DNA of 64,000 nucleotides from Bryobacterales bacterium (GTDB lineage: Bacteria; Acidobacteriota; Terriglobia; Bryobacterales; Bryobacteraceae). Below are positions 1 through 8,310 of the stretch, one piece after another. The notes under the pieces were generated by a model that worked only from the letters and a program-made list of their open reading frames with translations, searched no databases and was not told the origin of the DNA. Location: assembly GCA_016789905.1 (NCBI GenBank), contig JAEUQC010000030.1, forward strand, positions 29,144-93,143, given 5' to 3'. Within the stretch, counting starts at the first letter, position 1, and every line of letters begins with the position of its first letter. A program made the translations under genes and the position numbers.

Positions 1-95
1 CGGAACACTTCGTCCCGCCCGTCGGCCTGCAACTCGGCCACCGCTCCAGCATCCCCCGCCACCGCCGCCCGGAACCGTTCTGCCATCGACATCAT
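1..95 (-). CDS. N-terminal fragment of an ankyrin-like protein (runs off the window)
   Basis: A minus-strand reading frame opens with three near-adjacent ATGs (at 95, 92 and 86) and stays open to the window edge, giving about 31 residues. A purine-rich stretch (GGGGGCAGG) sits just upstream of the first ATG and can act as ribosome binding site. The visible residues FRAAVAGDAGAVAELQADG have the helix-loop pattern of the first unit of an ankyrin repeat, but one partial unit is not proof. It is the last visible gene of the minus-strand run that starts with the PIG-L deacetylase gene at 7000, and follows the WD40-like gene by 54 bases. Confidence 0.5.
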   Translation of the reverse strand, partial: MMSMAERFRAAVAGDAGAVAELQADGRDEVF

Positions 96-149
96 ACCTG
101 CCCCCGCATTATCTCCCATCCGCGGCCCAACGCGGCGGCCACAGCAATC

Positions 150-1136
150 TCAGCGTTGGCCGGCCCCTGTGGTGAAGGATGGGCTGGACTCCATCAAGCG
201 CTCGTTGTGAAGATCCCAGAACTCTAATGCTCCAGATTCCGCCCCAAAAACCGCAAGGCCCCGCTGCCGGTCAAACTGTATGTTGCTTGCCGTCCGCGCG
301 GCTCTGACAACCCGGTGTTCACCATTCTTCGGATTCCACAAATGCACCGCGCCCGGTTGGGAAGCATAGGCAATCCAGCCGGTTCCACCAAGCATCTTGA
401 CCGTCCTCACGTAGCCCGGTAAGGGCGGAGACTTTGCCAGGAGTTCTCGCCCCTCGGTGTTCCATTGGTAGACGTGCCCGTCTTGACTCCCCATGTAGGC
501 CAGTCGCCCCTCGGCGTCCACTTCAATCGGGCCGAACGTCATCACCTCCCTTTGAGCCGTGAATCGGCCCACGAGCTTGCCCGCTGCGAAGTCCCACATC
601 CCAGGCCAATGCCCTGCCCACACGGCACGCCGGCCCCGGTCAATGAATTCCACCTCGCCCCAAATGGAACTGCAGCAATACGCCGGAGACGAACGGCCGG
701 TGTCCAGATCGATGGTCTCGATAGCGCCTTTGCCGTCGATAGTAAGGATCGAGCGCCGGCCGGGGCTGATTCGCACGGCGCCGTAATTCGCACCATCACC
801 GCGAACCCGTCTGGCCTGGCCAACCGCCGGGTTTGCCACGCGAAGGTTTCTGTCCGCGATGACCATCTCATCGCTCTCGGAAAAGCGCAGGTCGTTCAAG
901 CGCCCTTCCACTTCAAAGGCGCGACAGTTGTTGAGCTCCGCCAGGCCGCACGCATAGACAGCTCCCTGTGATGTACCAGCGGCAATCCATCGCCCCGAGG
1001 AACTGAGCGCCACGACGCGTATGACGCTGGCGCTGATGGGCCGAGGGGTTCTGACACCCGCGAACCAAAAACCCGCGGCCAAGACCACAGCGGCCGCGAC
1101 GGCGAAAATCTTCGGACCTGAACTTACGGAAGGCAT
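150..1136 (-). CDS. Membrane-anchored WD40-like beta-propeller protein
   Basis: The product has 328 residues. Residues 1-35 hold a short basic start and one hydrophobic segment (KIFAVAAAVVLAAGFWFAG), which reads as a signal anchor, so the rest should be periplasmic. From about residue 40 the chain has repeated beta-propeller blades, each with a small-residue turn followed by a W/Y-x-W-like strand end (for example VYQWNTEGRE, VHLWNPKNGEH, LEFWDLHNERL). No catalytic motif is visible; such propellers usually bind proteins. It lies 27 bases downstream of glnE on the same strand and is probably cotranscribed with it. The partner is unknown. The call is by fold pattern only. Confidence 0.7.
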   Translation of the reverse strand: MPSVSSGPKIFAVAAAVVLAAGFWFAGVRTPRPISASVIRVVALSSSGRWIAAGTSQGAVYACGLAELNNCRAFEVEGRLNDLRFSESDEMVIADRNLRVANPAVGQARRVRGDGANYGAVRISPGRRSILTIDGKGAIETIDLDTGRSSPAYCCSSIWGEVEFIDRGRRAVWAGHWPGMWDFAAGKLVGRFTAQREVMTFGPIEVDAEGRLAYMGSQDGHVYQWNTEGRELLAKSPPLPGYVRTVKMLGGTGWIAYASQPGAVHLWNPKNGEHRVVRAARTASNIQFDRQRGLAVFGAESGALEFWDLHNERLMESSPSFTTGAGQR

Positions 1137-1163
1137 CGACTCCTACAAACAATAGGAAACCGC

Positions 1164-3962
1164 TCACCCCCCAAACAACCGCTCAAACACCTCGCGCGTC
1201 TTTACCCGCATCGCCTCCCATTCGGCCACCAGCGAACCGCCCTCAATCTCCCGCCACCGGCCCACCAAATCGGCAAGCGTCTCCAACTCAATCGCCGCTT
1301 TGGGCAAGCTCCCCGCGGCATGGCCGTGAATCAGCCGCAACCCATGATCCACCGCCCGGTAGAACGTCGCCGCCTCCCGCAAAAACGCCGCGTCCGCCCG
1401 CTCCAAATGGCCCATCTTCTCCACCACGTCAATCCGGCGCGGCGTGTTCAACTGCTTGAAAAAGATCCCGGCGCTCTTCAGCCGCAGGTACATCAGCACG
1501 AAGTCGATATCGTAGTACCCGCCCTCGCCGGCCTTCAACAAATTGGCGTCGCCCAGTTCGCGTTGCAGCCGGAGCCGCATCTTTCGCAGGTCCCCGCGTG
1601 ATCGCCCGCTTTGCCCGTAGCGCCGCCAGTCAATCTCCTGCAGGTCGTTCAGAAACGCCGTCGCCGCCTCCAGGTCCCCCGCCACCGCGTGGGCCTTCAT
1701 GTAGGCCATCCCCTCCCATGCCTCCGCCGTGCGCTCGAAGTAGTCGCGGAACGCCCGCTCCGTCTGCACCAGCGAACCCTCCCGCCCGTTCGGCCGCAGC
1801 CGCGTGTCCACCGCGAAGATCACGCCCTCGCCGGTATACGCCGAGATGACGTCGATCATCTTCTCCGCCACCCGTGTCCAGAACGGCAGCTCAATCGCGT
1901 CCCTGTTCGGCAGCACGAAGAACAGGTCCGCGTCCGAGCCGAGATCGAACTCGCGCATCCCCAGCCTTCCTAACGCCACCACCATCATCTGTTTCCGCGC
2001 CCGGTAGTTGACGGCCTCCGGCGGGTGTGCCGCCGAAACCATTCGCACCGCGACCTCGTACGCCGCCGCCATCACCCGCTCACCGAGTTGCGATGTCTGT
2101 TCCAGCGTCTCGAACACGGGCCGCCGCAAACACACGCTCTCGCTCTGCGCGCGGAACATCTCCCGCCGGAACCAACGCCGCAGTTCGCCCGCGCCCGCGC
2201 CCTCGGGCGGCTCGCCGGGTCCGCTTCCGAACAGGGCGAACTCCGCCAGCAGGTCCGGCGTCCGCAGCAACTCCTCGCTCAGGAACGGACTGGCGTCGAA
2301 CAGGTCGATCACCTGCCCGGCCAAGGTCGTGTCCTGATCCATCAGCCCCAGCCACTCCGGTGTCTGCCGGACCTTTTCCAAGAAGTGCTCAAACCGTACC
2401 GCGCCGCGCCCGGACGCCCGCCGCGCAATCGTGGCCGCCAATCCAGGGGCTATCTGTGTCAGGAATCGCACCAGATTAGATATCGGCTGTCCGCCGGATT
2501 CCTCCATACCGGCCCCTGAAGGTTGTTGCGCGTGGATCACCCGGCGGTAGATTTCGGCGACCTCTTCCAGGTGCTGTTCCAACTCCGCCAGCAGACCCGC
2601 CCCCCGCAATCGCCCGGGCATCCGCCTTCCTACTGCTTCCAGTTCCTCCTCGTTCAGCGGCAGAGAATGCGTCTGCCGGTCGTCGGCGAACTGCAACCGG
2701 TGTTCCAGTGTCCGCAAAAACTGGTAGGCCGAGGCCAGCCGGGCGTACTCTGTCGCCGACAGCAGGTCCTTATCCCGCAGCCGCGCCAGCGCCAGCATCG
2801 TCCCTCCATGGCGCACCCAACGTTCGCGCCCGCCGTGCAGCCGCTGCAGACACTGCACCAGAAACTCCACGTCCCGGATGCCGCCCTCGCACAGCTTCAC
2901 ATCGATCTCCTGCGGCCCGCGGCGCTGCCGCTCCGCCAGCCGCTCATGCTGCCGCAGCCGCGCCGCGCTCACCGTTTCGATCGCCGAAAAATCGAGCGAG
3001 GTCGCATAGATCAAGGGCTCCACAAACGCCAGCAACTGGCGCCCCGGCTCCGTCTCTCCCGCCGCCACGCGCGCCTTGATCAGCATCTGCAGCTCCCAGT
3101 CCCGCCCCCGCGTCTGGTAGTACTGCTTGGCCGCCGCCAGCGACAGGCACAACTCCCCAAGCCTCCCGTCCGGCCGCAGCCGCAGGTCCACCCGGTAACA
3201 CATCCCTTCGGCCGTGTAGCTCGATAGCAGCTCCGTCAACTGGTGCGCCAGCTTCCGGAAGAACTCCTGGTTTCCATCCGCCGCAGTCCCCGAATACACG
3301 AACATTAGGTCGATGTCCGAGGAATAGTTCAACTCTTCCCCGCCCAGCTTCCCCATCGCCAGCACCGAGAACCCGCAGATCCTCCCATCCCCGTCCTTCG
3401 GTGTACCATGGCGGGTCTCCAGCGCCTCTCGCACCCGCCGGTAGCTCACCTCCAGCACCGCGCCGGCCAGTGTCGACAGCTCCCCCGCCACTTCCGGCAG
3501 CGGCGCCAACCCGCGCACGTCCCGCAGCAGAATCCGCAGCATCTCCCGCCGCCGGAACCGTGCCAAAAGCACGGCATCCGGAACGCCCTCCGGCAGGAAC
3601 CGTTCCAGGCGTTCCGTCATCGTTTCCAGCGACAGACTCCGGAACAGCTCTCCCGAAGCGCAGACCTCCTCCAACCACTCCGGCCGCTGCAACACCTCTT
3701 CGCTAAGGAAAGCACTTTGGCAGAACACCGCCACCAGCGACTGCAGGCCAGCCGCGGTTCGGGTCAGCCGCGCGAACATGTCCGGCGAGTGTTCCCACAG
3801 CCGGGTCAAGTAATCCAGCGCCCGATCCGGGTCCGGCGCGCTTTCCAACAGATAGCGGATCCGGTCCAGGGACGTATCCGGAATGCGCGACTGCAGCAAC
3901 AGCGCGTGCGCCCGCGCGCGTTCCGGCGCCCGAAAGGCGATTTCATCCACCCACGCGGGCAT
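1164..3962 (-). CDS. glnE: Bifunctional glutamine synthetase adenylyltransferase/deadenylase
   Basis: The product of 932 residues matches the usual length of GlnE, the cytoplasmic enzyme that adds AMP to, or removes it from, glutamine synthetase in response to nitrogen status. Two nucleotidyltransferase domains are present: the first has the core MGKLGGEELNYSSDIDLMF at about 203-221, with the two acidic residues of the DxD pair; the second has ALGRLGMREFDLGSDADLFF near residues 665-690. A helical regulatory region follows each. The ATG overlaps the stop codon of the MOSC gene by one base (TGATG), so translation is likely coupled. No glnA or glnB gene lies in the window, so its placement after pckG and a MOSC gene is not the classical nitrogen arrangement. 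Confidence 0.95.
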   Translation of the reverse strand: MPAWVDEIAFRAPERARAHALLLQSRIPDTSLDRIRYLLESAPDPDRALDYLTRLWEHSPDMFARLTRTAAGLQSLVAVFCQSAFLSEEVLQRPEWLEEVCASGELFRSLSLETMTERLERFLPEGVPDAVLLARFRRREMLRILLRDVRGLAPLPEVAGELSTLAGAVLEVSYRRVREALETRHGTPKDGDGRICGFSVLAMGKLGGEELNYSSDIDLMFVYSGTAADGNQEFFRKLAHQLTELLSSYTAEGMCYRVDLRLRPDGRLGELCLSLAAAKQYYQTRGRDWELQMLIKARVAAGETEPGRQLLAFVEPLIYATSLDFSAIETVSAARLRQHERLAERQRRGPQEIDVKLCEGGIRDVEFLVQCLQRLHGGRERWVRHGGTMLALARLRDKDLLSATEYARLASAYQFLRTLEHRLQFADDRQTHSLPLNEEELEAVGRRMPGRLRGAGLLAELEQHLEEVAEIYRRVIHAQQPSGAGMEESGGQPISNLVRFLTQIAPGLAATIARRASGRGAVRFEHFLEKVRQTPEWLGLMDQDTTLAGQVIDLFDASPFLSEELLRTPDLLAEFALFGSGPGEPPEGAGAGELRRWFRREMFRAQSESVCLRRPVFETLEQTSQLGERVMAAAYEVAVRMVSAAHPPEAVNYRARKQMMVVALGRLGMREFDLGSDADLFFVLPNRDAIELPFWTRVAEKMIDVISAYTGEGVIFAVDTRLRPNGREGSLVQTERAFRDYFERTAEAWEGMAYMKAHAVAGDLEAATAFLNDLQEIDWRRYGQSGRSRGDLRKMRLRLQRELGDANLLKAGEGGYYDIDFVLMYLRLKSAGIFFKQLNTPRRIDVVEKMGHLERADAAFLREAATFYRAVDHGLRLIHGHAAGSLPKAAIELETLADLVGRWREIEGGSLVAEWEAMRVKTREVFERLFGG

Positions 3963-4456
3963 CAGGCAACGTCCACGAGCAGCACGACCGGGTCGCCGGG
4001 CGAGAACGAACCCAGCTTCACGATGGCCAGGTAGAATCCGGCCAGTCCCCAGCGAGGCGATGTATGGTCCCCGGCCTTGACTTGCGGGTCATAGACGGCC
4101 TTCTGAATGCCGGGGCCGTAGGGGTCAAGCGTCTTGCACGGCTCACGCATTTTGGTGACTTCGACGATCACCTCGCCCATGCGCCACTGCTGCCCGAGCC
4201 GGACCGTCCGCCGGTCGATACCGGTGGTGGTAACATTCTCACCCATCGCCCCCGGAAACACCGGAAAGCCGGCGGCCTTCAGCTCATCGAGCCCTTCCGC
4301 GGTGATCCACAGCAGCGCCTGGCGCGGGCCGCCATGGTATTTGGTGTTCTTCTGGATATCGCCCAGAATGCCCACCGGACCTACCTCGCCTCCCAGGACG
4401 GGGAGTTTGGGAACCCCGCCCTTGGACACGCTGATCTGTTGAATCTGTCCTGCCAT
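3962..4456 (-). CDS. MOSC domain protein (YiiM-like)
   Basis: A 164-residue MOSC-domain protein. MOSC domains descend from the molybdenum-cofactor sulfurase C-terminus; stand-alone forms such as YiiM are linked to molybdopterin-dependent detoxification. Recognisable features are the YHGGPRQALLW block (about 42-52), GENVTTTG (about 73-80), and the conserved cysteine in KMREPCKTLD (near residue 107), which is the proposed sulfur carrier. I chose ATG 4456 rather than the GTG six bases upstream because the GTG lies inside the ribosome binding site AGGAGGTG, which is well spaced for the ATG. The gene begins 9 bases after pckG and overlaps glnE by one base. Confidence 0.85.
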   Translation of the reverse strand: MAGQIQQISVSKGGVPKLPVLGGEVGPVGILGDIQKNTKYHGGPRQALLWITAEGLDELKAAGFPVFPGAMGENVTTTGIDRRTVRLGQQWRMGEVIVEVTKMREPCKTLDPYGPGIQKAVYDPQVKAGDHTSPRWGLAGFYLAIVKLGSFSPGDPVVLLVDVA

Positions 4457-4465
4457 CCGCACCTC

Positions 4466-6298
4466 CTACAACCGGCAGATGAGCAACTCGCGCTCGTAGA
4501 CCATTTCCGGCGGCAAATGGTCGTGCAGGTCGATGAACAGCTCTTCCTGCCCGATGACTTCCTGCCGCCACTGCGCCCGGTCAAAGGCCTGCAACTCCTC
4601 GAACTGTTCCCGCGTAAACGGGAGTCCCTTCCACTCCAGGTCTTCGTAGCGCGGCATCCAACCGATGGGTGTTTCGCGGCCTGCCGCGCGCCCGTGGGCA
4701 CGATCGACGATCCACTTGAGCACCCGCATGTTCTCGCCGTAGCCAGGCCACAGGAAGGCGCCGTTGGGGCCGCGGCGGAACCAGTTGACATGGAAGATGC
4801 GGGGCGTAGTGGTGAGGTGCCGCTGCATCTTGATCCAGTGCCGGAAATAGTCTCCCATGTGATAGCCGCAGAATGGCAGCATGGCCATCGGGTCGCGCCG
4901 GACTTTGCCGACGGTGCCAGCGGCGGCGGCGGTCATCTCCGATCCCATGGTGGCGCCGATATAGACGCCGGTGGACCAGTTGAAGGCCTGAAAGACGAGC
5001 GGCATGGTGGTCGGCCGGCGGCCGCCGAAGATGATGGCGGAGATGGGCACGCCGGCCGGGTCCTCCCAGGCCGGGTCAATGGTCGGACATTGCGACGCCG
5101 GAGCGGTGAAGCGCGCGTTCGGATGGGCTGCCTTGGCGCCGGTTTCCTGCCCAATGGCGGGGGTCCAGTATTTGCCCTGCCAGTCGGTGCATTCGGCGGG
5201 CGGGGTGTCGGTCATCCCCTCCCACCAGACGCCGCCATCGGGCGTGAGCGCCACATTGGTGAAGATCGAGTTCCTGGCCAGCGTCAGCATGGCATTCGGG
5301 TTAGTCTTCAACGACGTTCCCGGCGCGACGCCGAAGAACCCGGCCTCCGGATTAATGGCGCGCAACTGGCCCGAAGCGTCGGGCTTGATCCAGGCGATGT
5401 CGTCTCCGACGGTCCACACCTTCCAGCCTTTGAAGCTCTTGGGCGGAATGAGCATGGCGAAGTTGGTTTTGCCGCAAGCACTGGGAAACGCCGCGGCGAC
5501 GTAGGTCTTTTCGCCCTTGGGGTCCTCAACACCGAGGATGAGCATATGCTCGGCCATCCAGCCTTCGTCGCGAGCGATGTTGGAGGCGATGCGGAGGGCG
5601 AAGCACTTTTTGCCCAGCAGGGCATTGCCGCCATAGCCGGAGCCGTATGACCAAATTTCCCGTGTTTCCGGGAAGTGGACGATGTACTTTTCCTTGTTGC
5701 AGGGCCAGGCGACGTCCTTCTTCCCTCGCGTGAGGGGCATGCCCACGGAGTGCATGCAGGGGACGACGCGCTTTTCGTCCTTATCGATTTCCTGGAAGAC
5801 GCGAAGGCCGATGCGGGCCATAATGCGCATGTTGACGACGACATACGGCGAATCGGTCAACTGGACGCCAATGCGCGCCAGCGGGGAATCGACCGGGCCC
5901 ATGCTGAACGGGAGGACATACATGGTCCGGCCCTGCATGGAGCCTTGGAAAAGGCCCTTCAGCTTGCGGCGCATTTTGAAAGGGTCTTCCCAATTGTTGG
6001 TGGGGCCGGCGTTGTCCTTGGAGAGGGAACAGATATAGGTCCGGTCCTCGACGCGGGCGACATCGCTTGCGTCGGAGCGGGCGTAGTAGCATCCGGGCCA
6101 GAGAGCGTCGTTCAACTTGGTGAGCGTACCGCCGGCCACCATCTGATCGAGCAGCATCTGGTTCTCTTCATCGGATCCGCTCACCCAATGGATCCGGGCG
6201 GGCTTGGTGAGCCGCGCCATTTTTTCAACCCACTTCAACAGGTGCTTGTTTGTGCTGAGGGGAAGTGCGGGGTTACTCCGGACAGTCTTAGTGGCCAC
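4466..6298 (-). CDS. pckG: Phosphoenolpyruvate carboxykinase (GTP)
   Basis: The 610-residue product fits the GTP-dependent PEP carboxykinase family, which turns oxaloacetate plus GTP into PEP, CO2 and GDP and feeds gluconeogenesis. The diagnostic cysteine-containing P-loop ([14 protein letters not shown], near residue 275) separates it from the ATP-dependent family. Also visible are the metal-site stretch [21 protein letters not shown], and the N-terminal RTYICSLS and NNWEDP blocks. The start is GTG with AGGT seven bases upstream; that ribosome binding site overlaps the TAG stop of the upstream PIG-L gene nine bases away, so the two are likely coupled. Length and motifs are complete. Confidence 0.96.
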   Translation of the reverse strand: MATKTVRSNPALPLSTNKHLLKWVEKMARLTKPARIHWVSGSDEENQMLLDQMVAGGTLTKLNDALWPGCYYARSDASDVARVEDRTYICSLSKDNAGPTNNWEDPFKMRRKLKGLFQGSMQGRTMYVLPFSMGPVDSPLARIGVQLTDSPYVVVNMRIMARIGLRVFQEIDKDEKRVVPCMHSVGMPLTRGKKDVAWPCNKEKYIVHFPETREIWSYGSGYGGNALLGKKCFALRIASNIARDEGWMAEHMLILGVEDPKGEKTYVAAAFPSACGKTNFAMLIPPKSFKGWKVWTVGDDIAWIKPDASGQLRAINPEAGFFGVAPGTSLKTNPNAMLTLARNSIFTNVALTPDGGVWWEGMTDTPPAECTDWQGKYWTPAIGQETGAKAAHPNARFTAPASQCPTIDPAWEDPAGVPISAIIFGGRRPTTMPLVFQAFNWSTGVYIGATMGSEMTAAAAGTVGKVRRDPMAMLPFCGYHMGDYFRHWIKMQRHLTTTPRIFHVNWFRRGPNGAFLWPGYGENMRVLKWIVDRAHGRAAGRETPIGWMPRYEDLEWKGLPFTREQFEELQAFDRAQWRQEVIGQEELFIDLHDHLPPEMVYERELLICRL

Positions 6299-6307
6299 AG
6301 TGGTTAC

Positions 6308-7000
6308 CTATGCATCCAGTGTAGCCTTACGCCATTGGGGCCATGTCCAGCCGAGTTTGCGGATCTCGTAGTAGAGCGGCCCCTCGTGGGGAGGCCGAGA
6401 AAAATCGTAGGCCGGGGCCGGGCGGAACTGTTCGTGATCGATGGGGAACATGCCGATGACGCGTTGTTGGGAGGCAAAGCAATCGAGCCAGGAACGCTTC
6501 CGGCGCTGTTGGCCGGGGTCGAGCGGGACGGCGACTCCGGCGGGGCCGGCGATAAACGAGTGGGGGACGAACTCGGCGCCGTGCGCGTGGTAGAGAGGGA
6601 ACTCCCACAGGTTCGGCAGCCCGGCGAGGGCGAGCGCGACGGCGTCATGGTCCGGGTGGCCGCCCTCATAGGCATGGGTATAGATTCTCTCAGCGTTGAA
6701 GGCGGCCACGTAGGCGCGAATGGCGCCGAGGTGCAGCGGCGCCTCCTGATCGGCGAAGCCGAGGCAATGGTAGCGCGACTCCGGGATGCCGGCCGTGGCG
6801 AGAACGGCCATGGTCTCCTTGCGGCGAGCGGCAAGGTAGGCCGCGCGAGAGAGGAAGCCGGAGCGGATGGCGTATTTGAGATCGCGGGGAGCCGAGTCGG
6901 TGACATGCAGGATGTGGACCTCGTGGGCCGGGTCGCTCAGGACGGAAAAGCAGCCAAGGGTTTCGTCGTCAGCGTGGGCGACGGCGATCAGAATGCGCAT
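6308..7000 (-). CDS. PIG-L family (LmbE-like) deacetylase, candidate bacillithiol-type deacetylase
   Basis: The 230-residue product begins MRILIAVAHADDETLGC, the first PIG-L/LmbE zinc motif (AHADDE), and has a third zinc ligand in GGHPDHDAV near residue 120. The family removes N-acetyl groups from GlcNAc-type sugars. The gene is divergent from bshA, whose product GlcNAc-malate is the substrate of the PIG-L enzyme BshB, so this may be the bacillithiol deacetylase; the motif is AHADDE rather than the HPDDAE often seen in BshB, so the substrate is not settled. An in-frame extension upstream to 7174 is rejected because it runs antisense into bshA. The start lies only 18 bases from the bshA start. 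It leads the pckG-glnE run. Confidence 0.8.
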   Translation of the reverse strand: MRILIAVAHADDETLGCFSVLSDPAHEVHILHVTDSAPRDLKYAIRSGFLSRAAYLAARRKETMAVLATAGIPESRYHCLGFADQEAPLHLGAIRAYVAAFNAERIYTHAYEGGHPDHDAVALALAGLPNLWEFPLYHAHGAEFVPHSFIAGPAGVAVPLDPGQQRRKRSWLDCFASQQRVIGMFPIDHEQFRPAPAYDFSRPPHEGPLYYEIRKLGWTWPQWRKATLDA

Positions 7001-7003
7001 AGC

Positions 7004-7013
7004 TGCTATTATC
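7004..7013. promoter_or_regulatory. Candidate bidirectional promoter with overlapping -10 elements
   Basis: The 18 bases between the PIG-L and bshA start codons contain an extended -10 on the plus strand (TGcTATTAT, 7004-7012) and, on the minus strand, the hexamer GATAAT (7013 down to 7008) over the same bases. From each hexamer the expected transcription start falls on or one base before the start codon (GTG 7019 or ATG 7000), so both messages would be leaderless or nearly so. No good -35 is visible in either direction. Confidence 0.5.
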
Positions 7014-7018
7014 GCCAC

Positions 7019-8122
7019 GTGCGCATTGGGATCACCTGTTACCCGACATATGGCGGCAGCGGCATTGTAGCCACCGAGCTTGGACTGGAACTGGCCAACC
7101 GTGGCCATCAGGTCCACTTCATCACTTATGCCAATCCGATCCGGCTGGGGGAGCGCGCCGGCATTCAGTACCACGAGGTAGAGGTCTCCAACTATCCGTT
7201 GTTCCAGTATCCGCCGTATTGTCTGGCGCTGGCGTCGCGGATGGCGGAGGTGGCCGAGCAGTACAGTTTGGATCTCTTACATGTTCATTACGCCATTCCG
7301 CATTCCGTGTCGGCGATGCTGGCCAAGGGGATCTTGTCGAGCCAGCGGCGGCTGCCGTTCGTCACCACGCTGCACGGCACCGACATCACGCTGGTGGGAA
7401 TGGACCGAAGCTATTTTCCGATCACGAAGCACTCGATTGAGCAGTCCGACGCGGTGACGGCGATCAGCGAGGACCTGCGACAGCATACGGTGGAGGTGTT
7501 CGATGTGACGAGGCCGATCACGACGATCCACAACTTCGTGAATTCGGAACTGTACCGGCCGGCGGAAGGGCCAGCGGCACGGGGGCCGCGAATGATCCAC
7601 TTGTCGAACTTCCGTCCGGTGAAGCGGGTGACCGATTGTATCCGCGTGTTGGCGGAGGTGCGGAAGACGGCGGACGCGGAGCTGTGGATGGTGGGAGACG
7701 GGCCAGAGCGCGGCGCGGCAGAGCACCTGGCGCACGACCTTGGGTTGATCGGCTCGGTACGATTCCTGGGTAAGCGGAACGACGTTCCGACGCTGCTGCG
7801 GGAGGCCGATGTGCTGTTGATGCCGAGCGAAATGGAGAGTTTCGGGCTGGCGGCGCTGGAGGGGATGTCGTCGGGTGTGGTCCCGGTGGGGACGAACGTT
7901 GGAGGCGTGCCGGAACTGATCACCGACGGTGTGGACGGCTACTTGTGCGACGTGGGGGACGTGGAGCGGATGGCAGCGCGCGCGGCGGAGCTATTAACGG
8001 AACCGGACCGGTGCCGGGGGATGGGATTGGCGGCGAGGCGGACCGCGGTGGAGCGGTTCTCGACGGATCTGATTATCCCGAAGTACGAGGCGCTGTATCG
8101 GCAGGTGGTGGAGGCGGGGTGA
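7019..8122 (+). CDS. bshA: N-acetyl-alpha-D-glucosaminyl L-malate synthase
   Basis: A 367-residue GT4-family glycosyltransferase with the start typical of BshA: VRIGITCYPTYGGSGIVATE at residues 1-20, then VHFITYANP, HVHYAIPHS, TLHGTDITLVG and the C-terminal nucleotide-sugar segment ESFGLAALEGMSSGVVPVGT near residue 275. BshA joins GlcNAc from UDP-GlcNAc to L-malate, the first step of bacillithiol synthesis. The start is GTG 7019; no later start keeps the GGSG loop, and longer upstream reading is antisense to pckG. No Shine-Dalgarno is seen, in keeping with a leaderless message. The third bacillithiol gene, bshC, is not in the window, so the pathway is incomplete here. Confidence 0.88.
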   Translation: MRIGITCYPTYGGSGIVATELGLELANRGHQVHFITYANPIRLGERAGIQYHEVEVSNYPLFQYPPYCLALASRMAEVAEQYSLDLLHVHYAIPHSVSAMLAKGILSSQRRLPFVTTLHGTDITLVGMDRSYFPITKHSIEQSDAVTAISEDLRQHTVEVFDVTRPITTIHNFVNSELYRPAEGPAARGPRMIHLSNFRPVKRVTDCIRVLAEVRKTADAELWMVGDGPERGAAEHLAHDLGLIGSVRFLGKRNDVPTLLREADVLLMPSEMESFGLAALEGMSSGVVPVGTNVGGVPELITDGVDGYLCDVGDVERMAARAAELLTEPDRCRGMGLAARRTAVERFSTDLIIPKYEALYRQVVEAG

Positions 8123-8128
8123 GTTGCC

Positions 8129-8264
8129 TGGCGGACCGAGTGGAAGCCGCCGCGGAGCGGGCGGCGCGGCGGGGGCGAGGTGGCTTGCGGTTGCTTCTTG
8201 TGGCCGTCGCGGGGCCGCGCTGGAGGCGGGTCTTGTGGCCCGGCGGACCGGGTGGAAACCGCCG
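8129..8264. repeat. Pair of GC-rich hairpin repeats downstream of bshA
   Basis: Two nearly identical 25-base units lie at about 8129-8153 and 8241-8265, 112 bases apart, sharing GGCGGACCG-GTGGAA-CCGCCGC with three differences. Each has GGCGG and CCGCC arms (8130-8134/8147-8151 and 8242-8246/8259-8263) around a 12-base loop. They resemble REP-type intergenic palindromes; a terminator role after bshA is less likely because no T-tract follows. Confidence 0.5.
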
Positions 8265-8310
8265 CAGTGTGGACGCCGAGGGGTTGCGCCCTTGTCGCAT
8301 TGGAGGCCGG

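Noticed and set aside
4064..5650. Open plus-strand frame of 528 codons
   Set aside because: It is antisense to pckG and the MOSC gene, which have clear motifs, and its translation has no domain pattern; GC-rich third positions keep such frames open.
5675..7018. In-frame extension of bshA upstream to 5675
   Set aside because: It is antisense to pckG and the PIG-L gene; BshA proteins begin at the TYGGSG region, so the start is GTG 7019.
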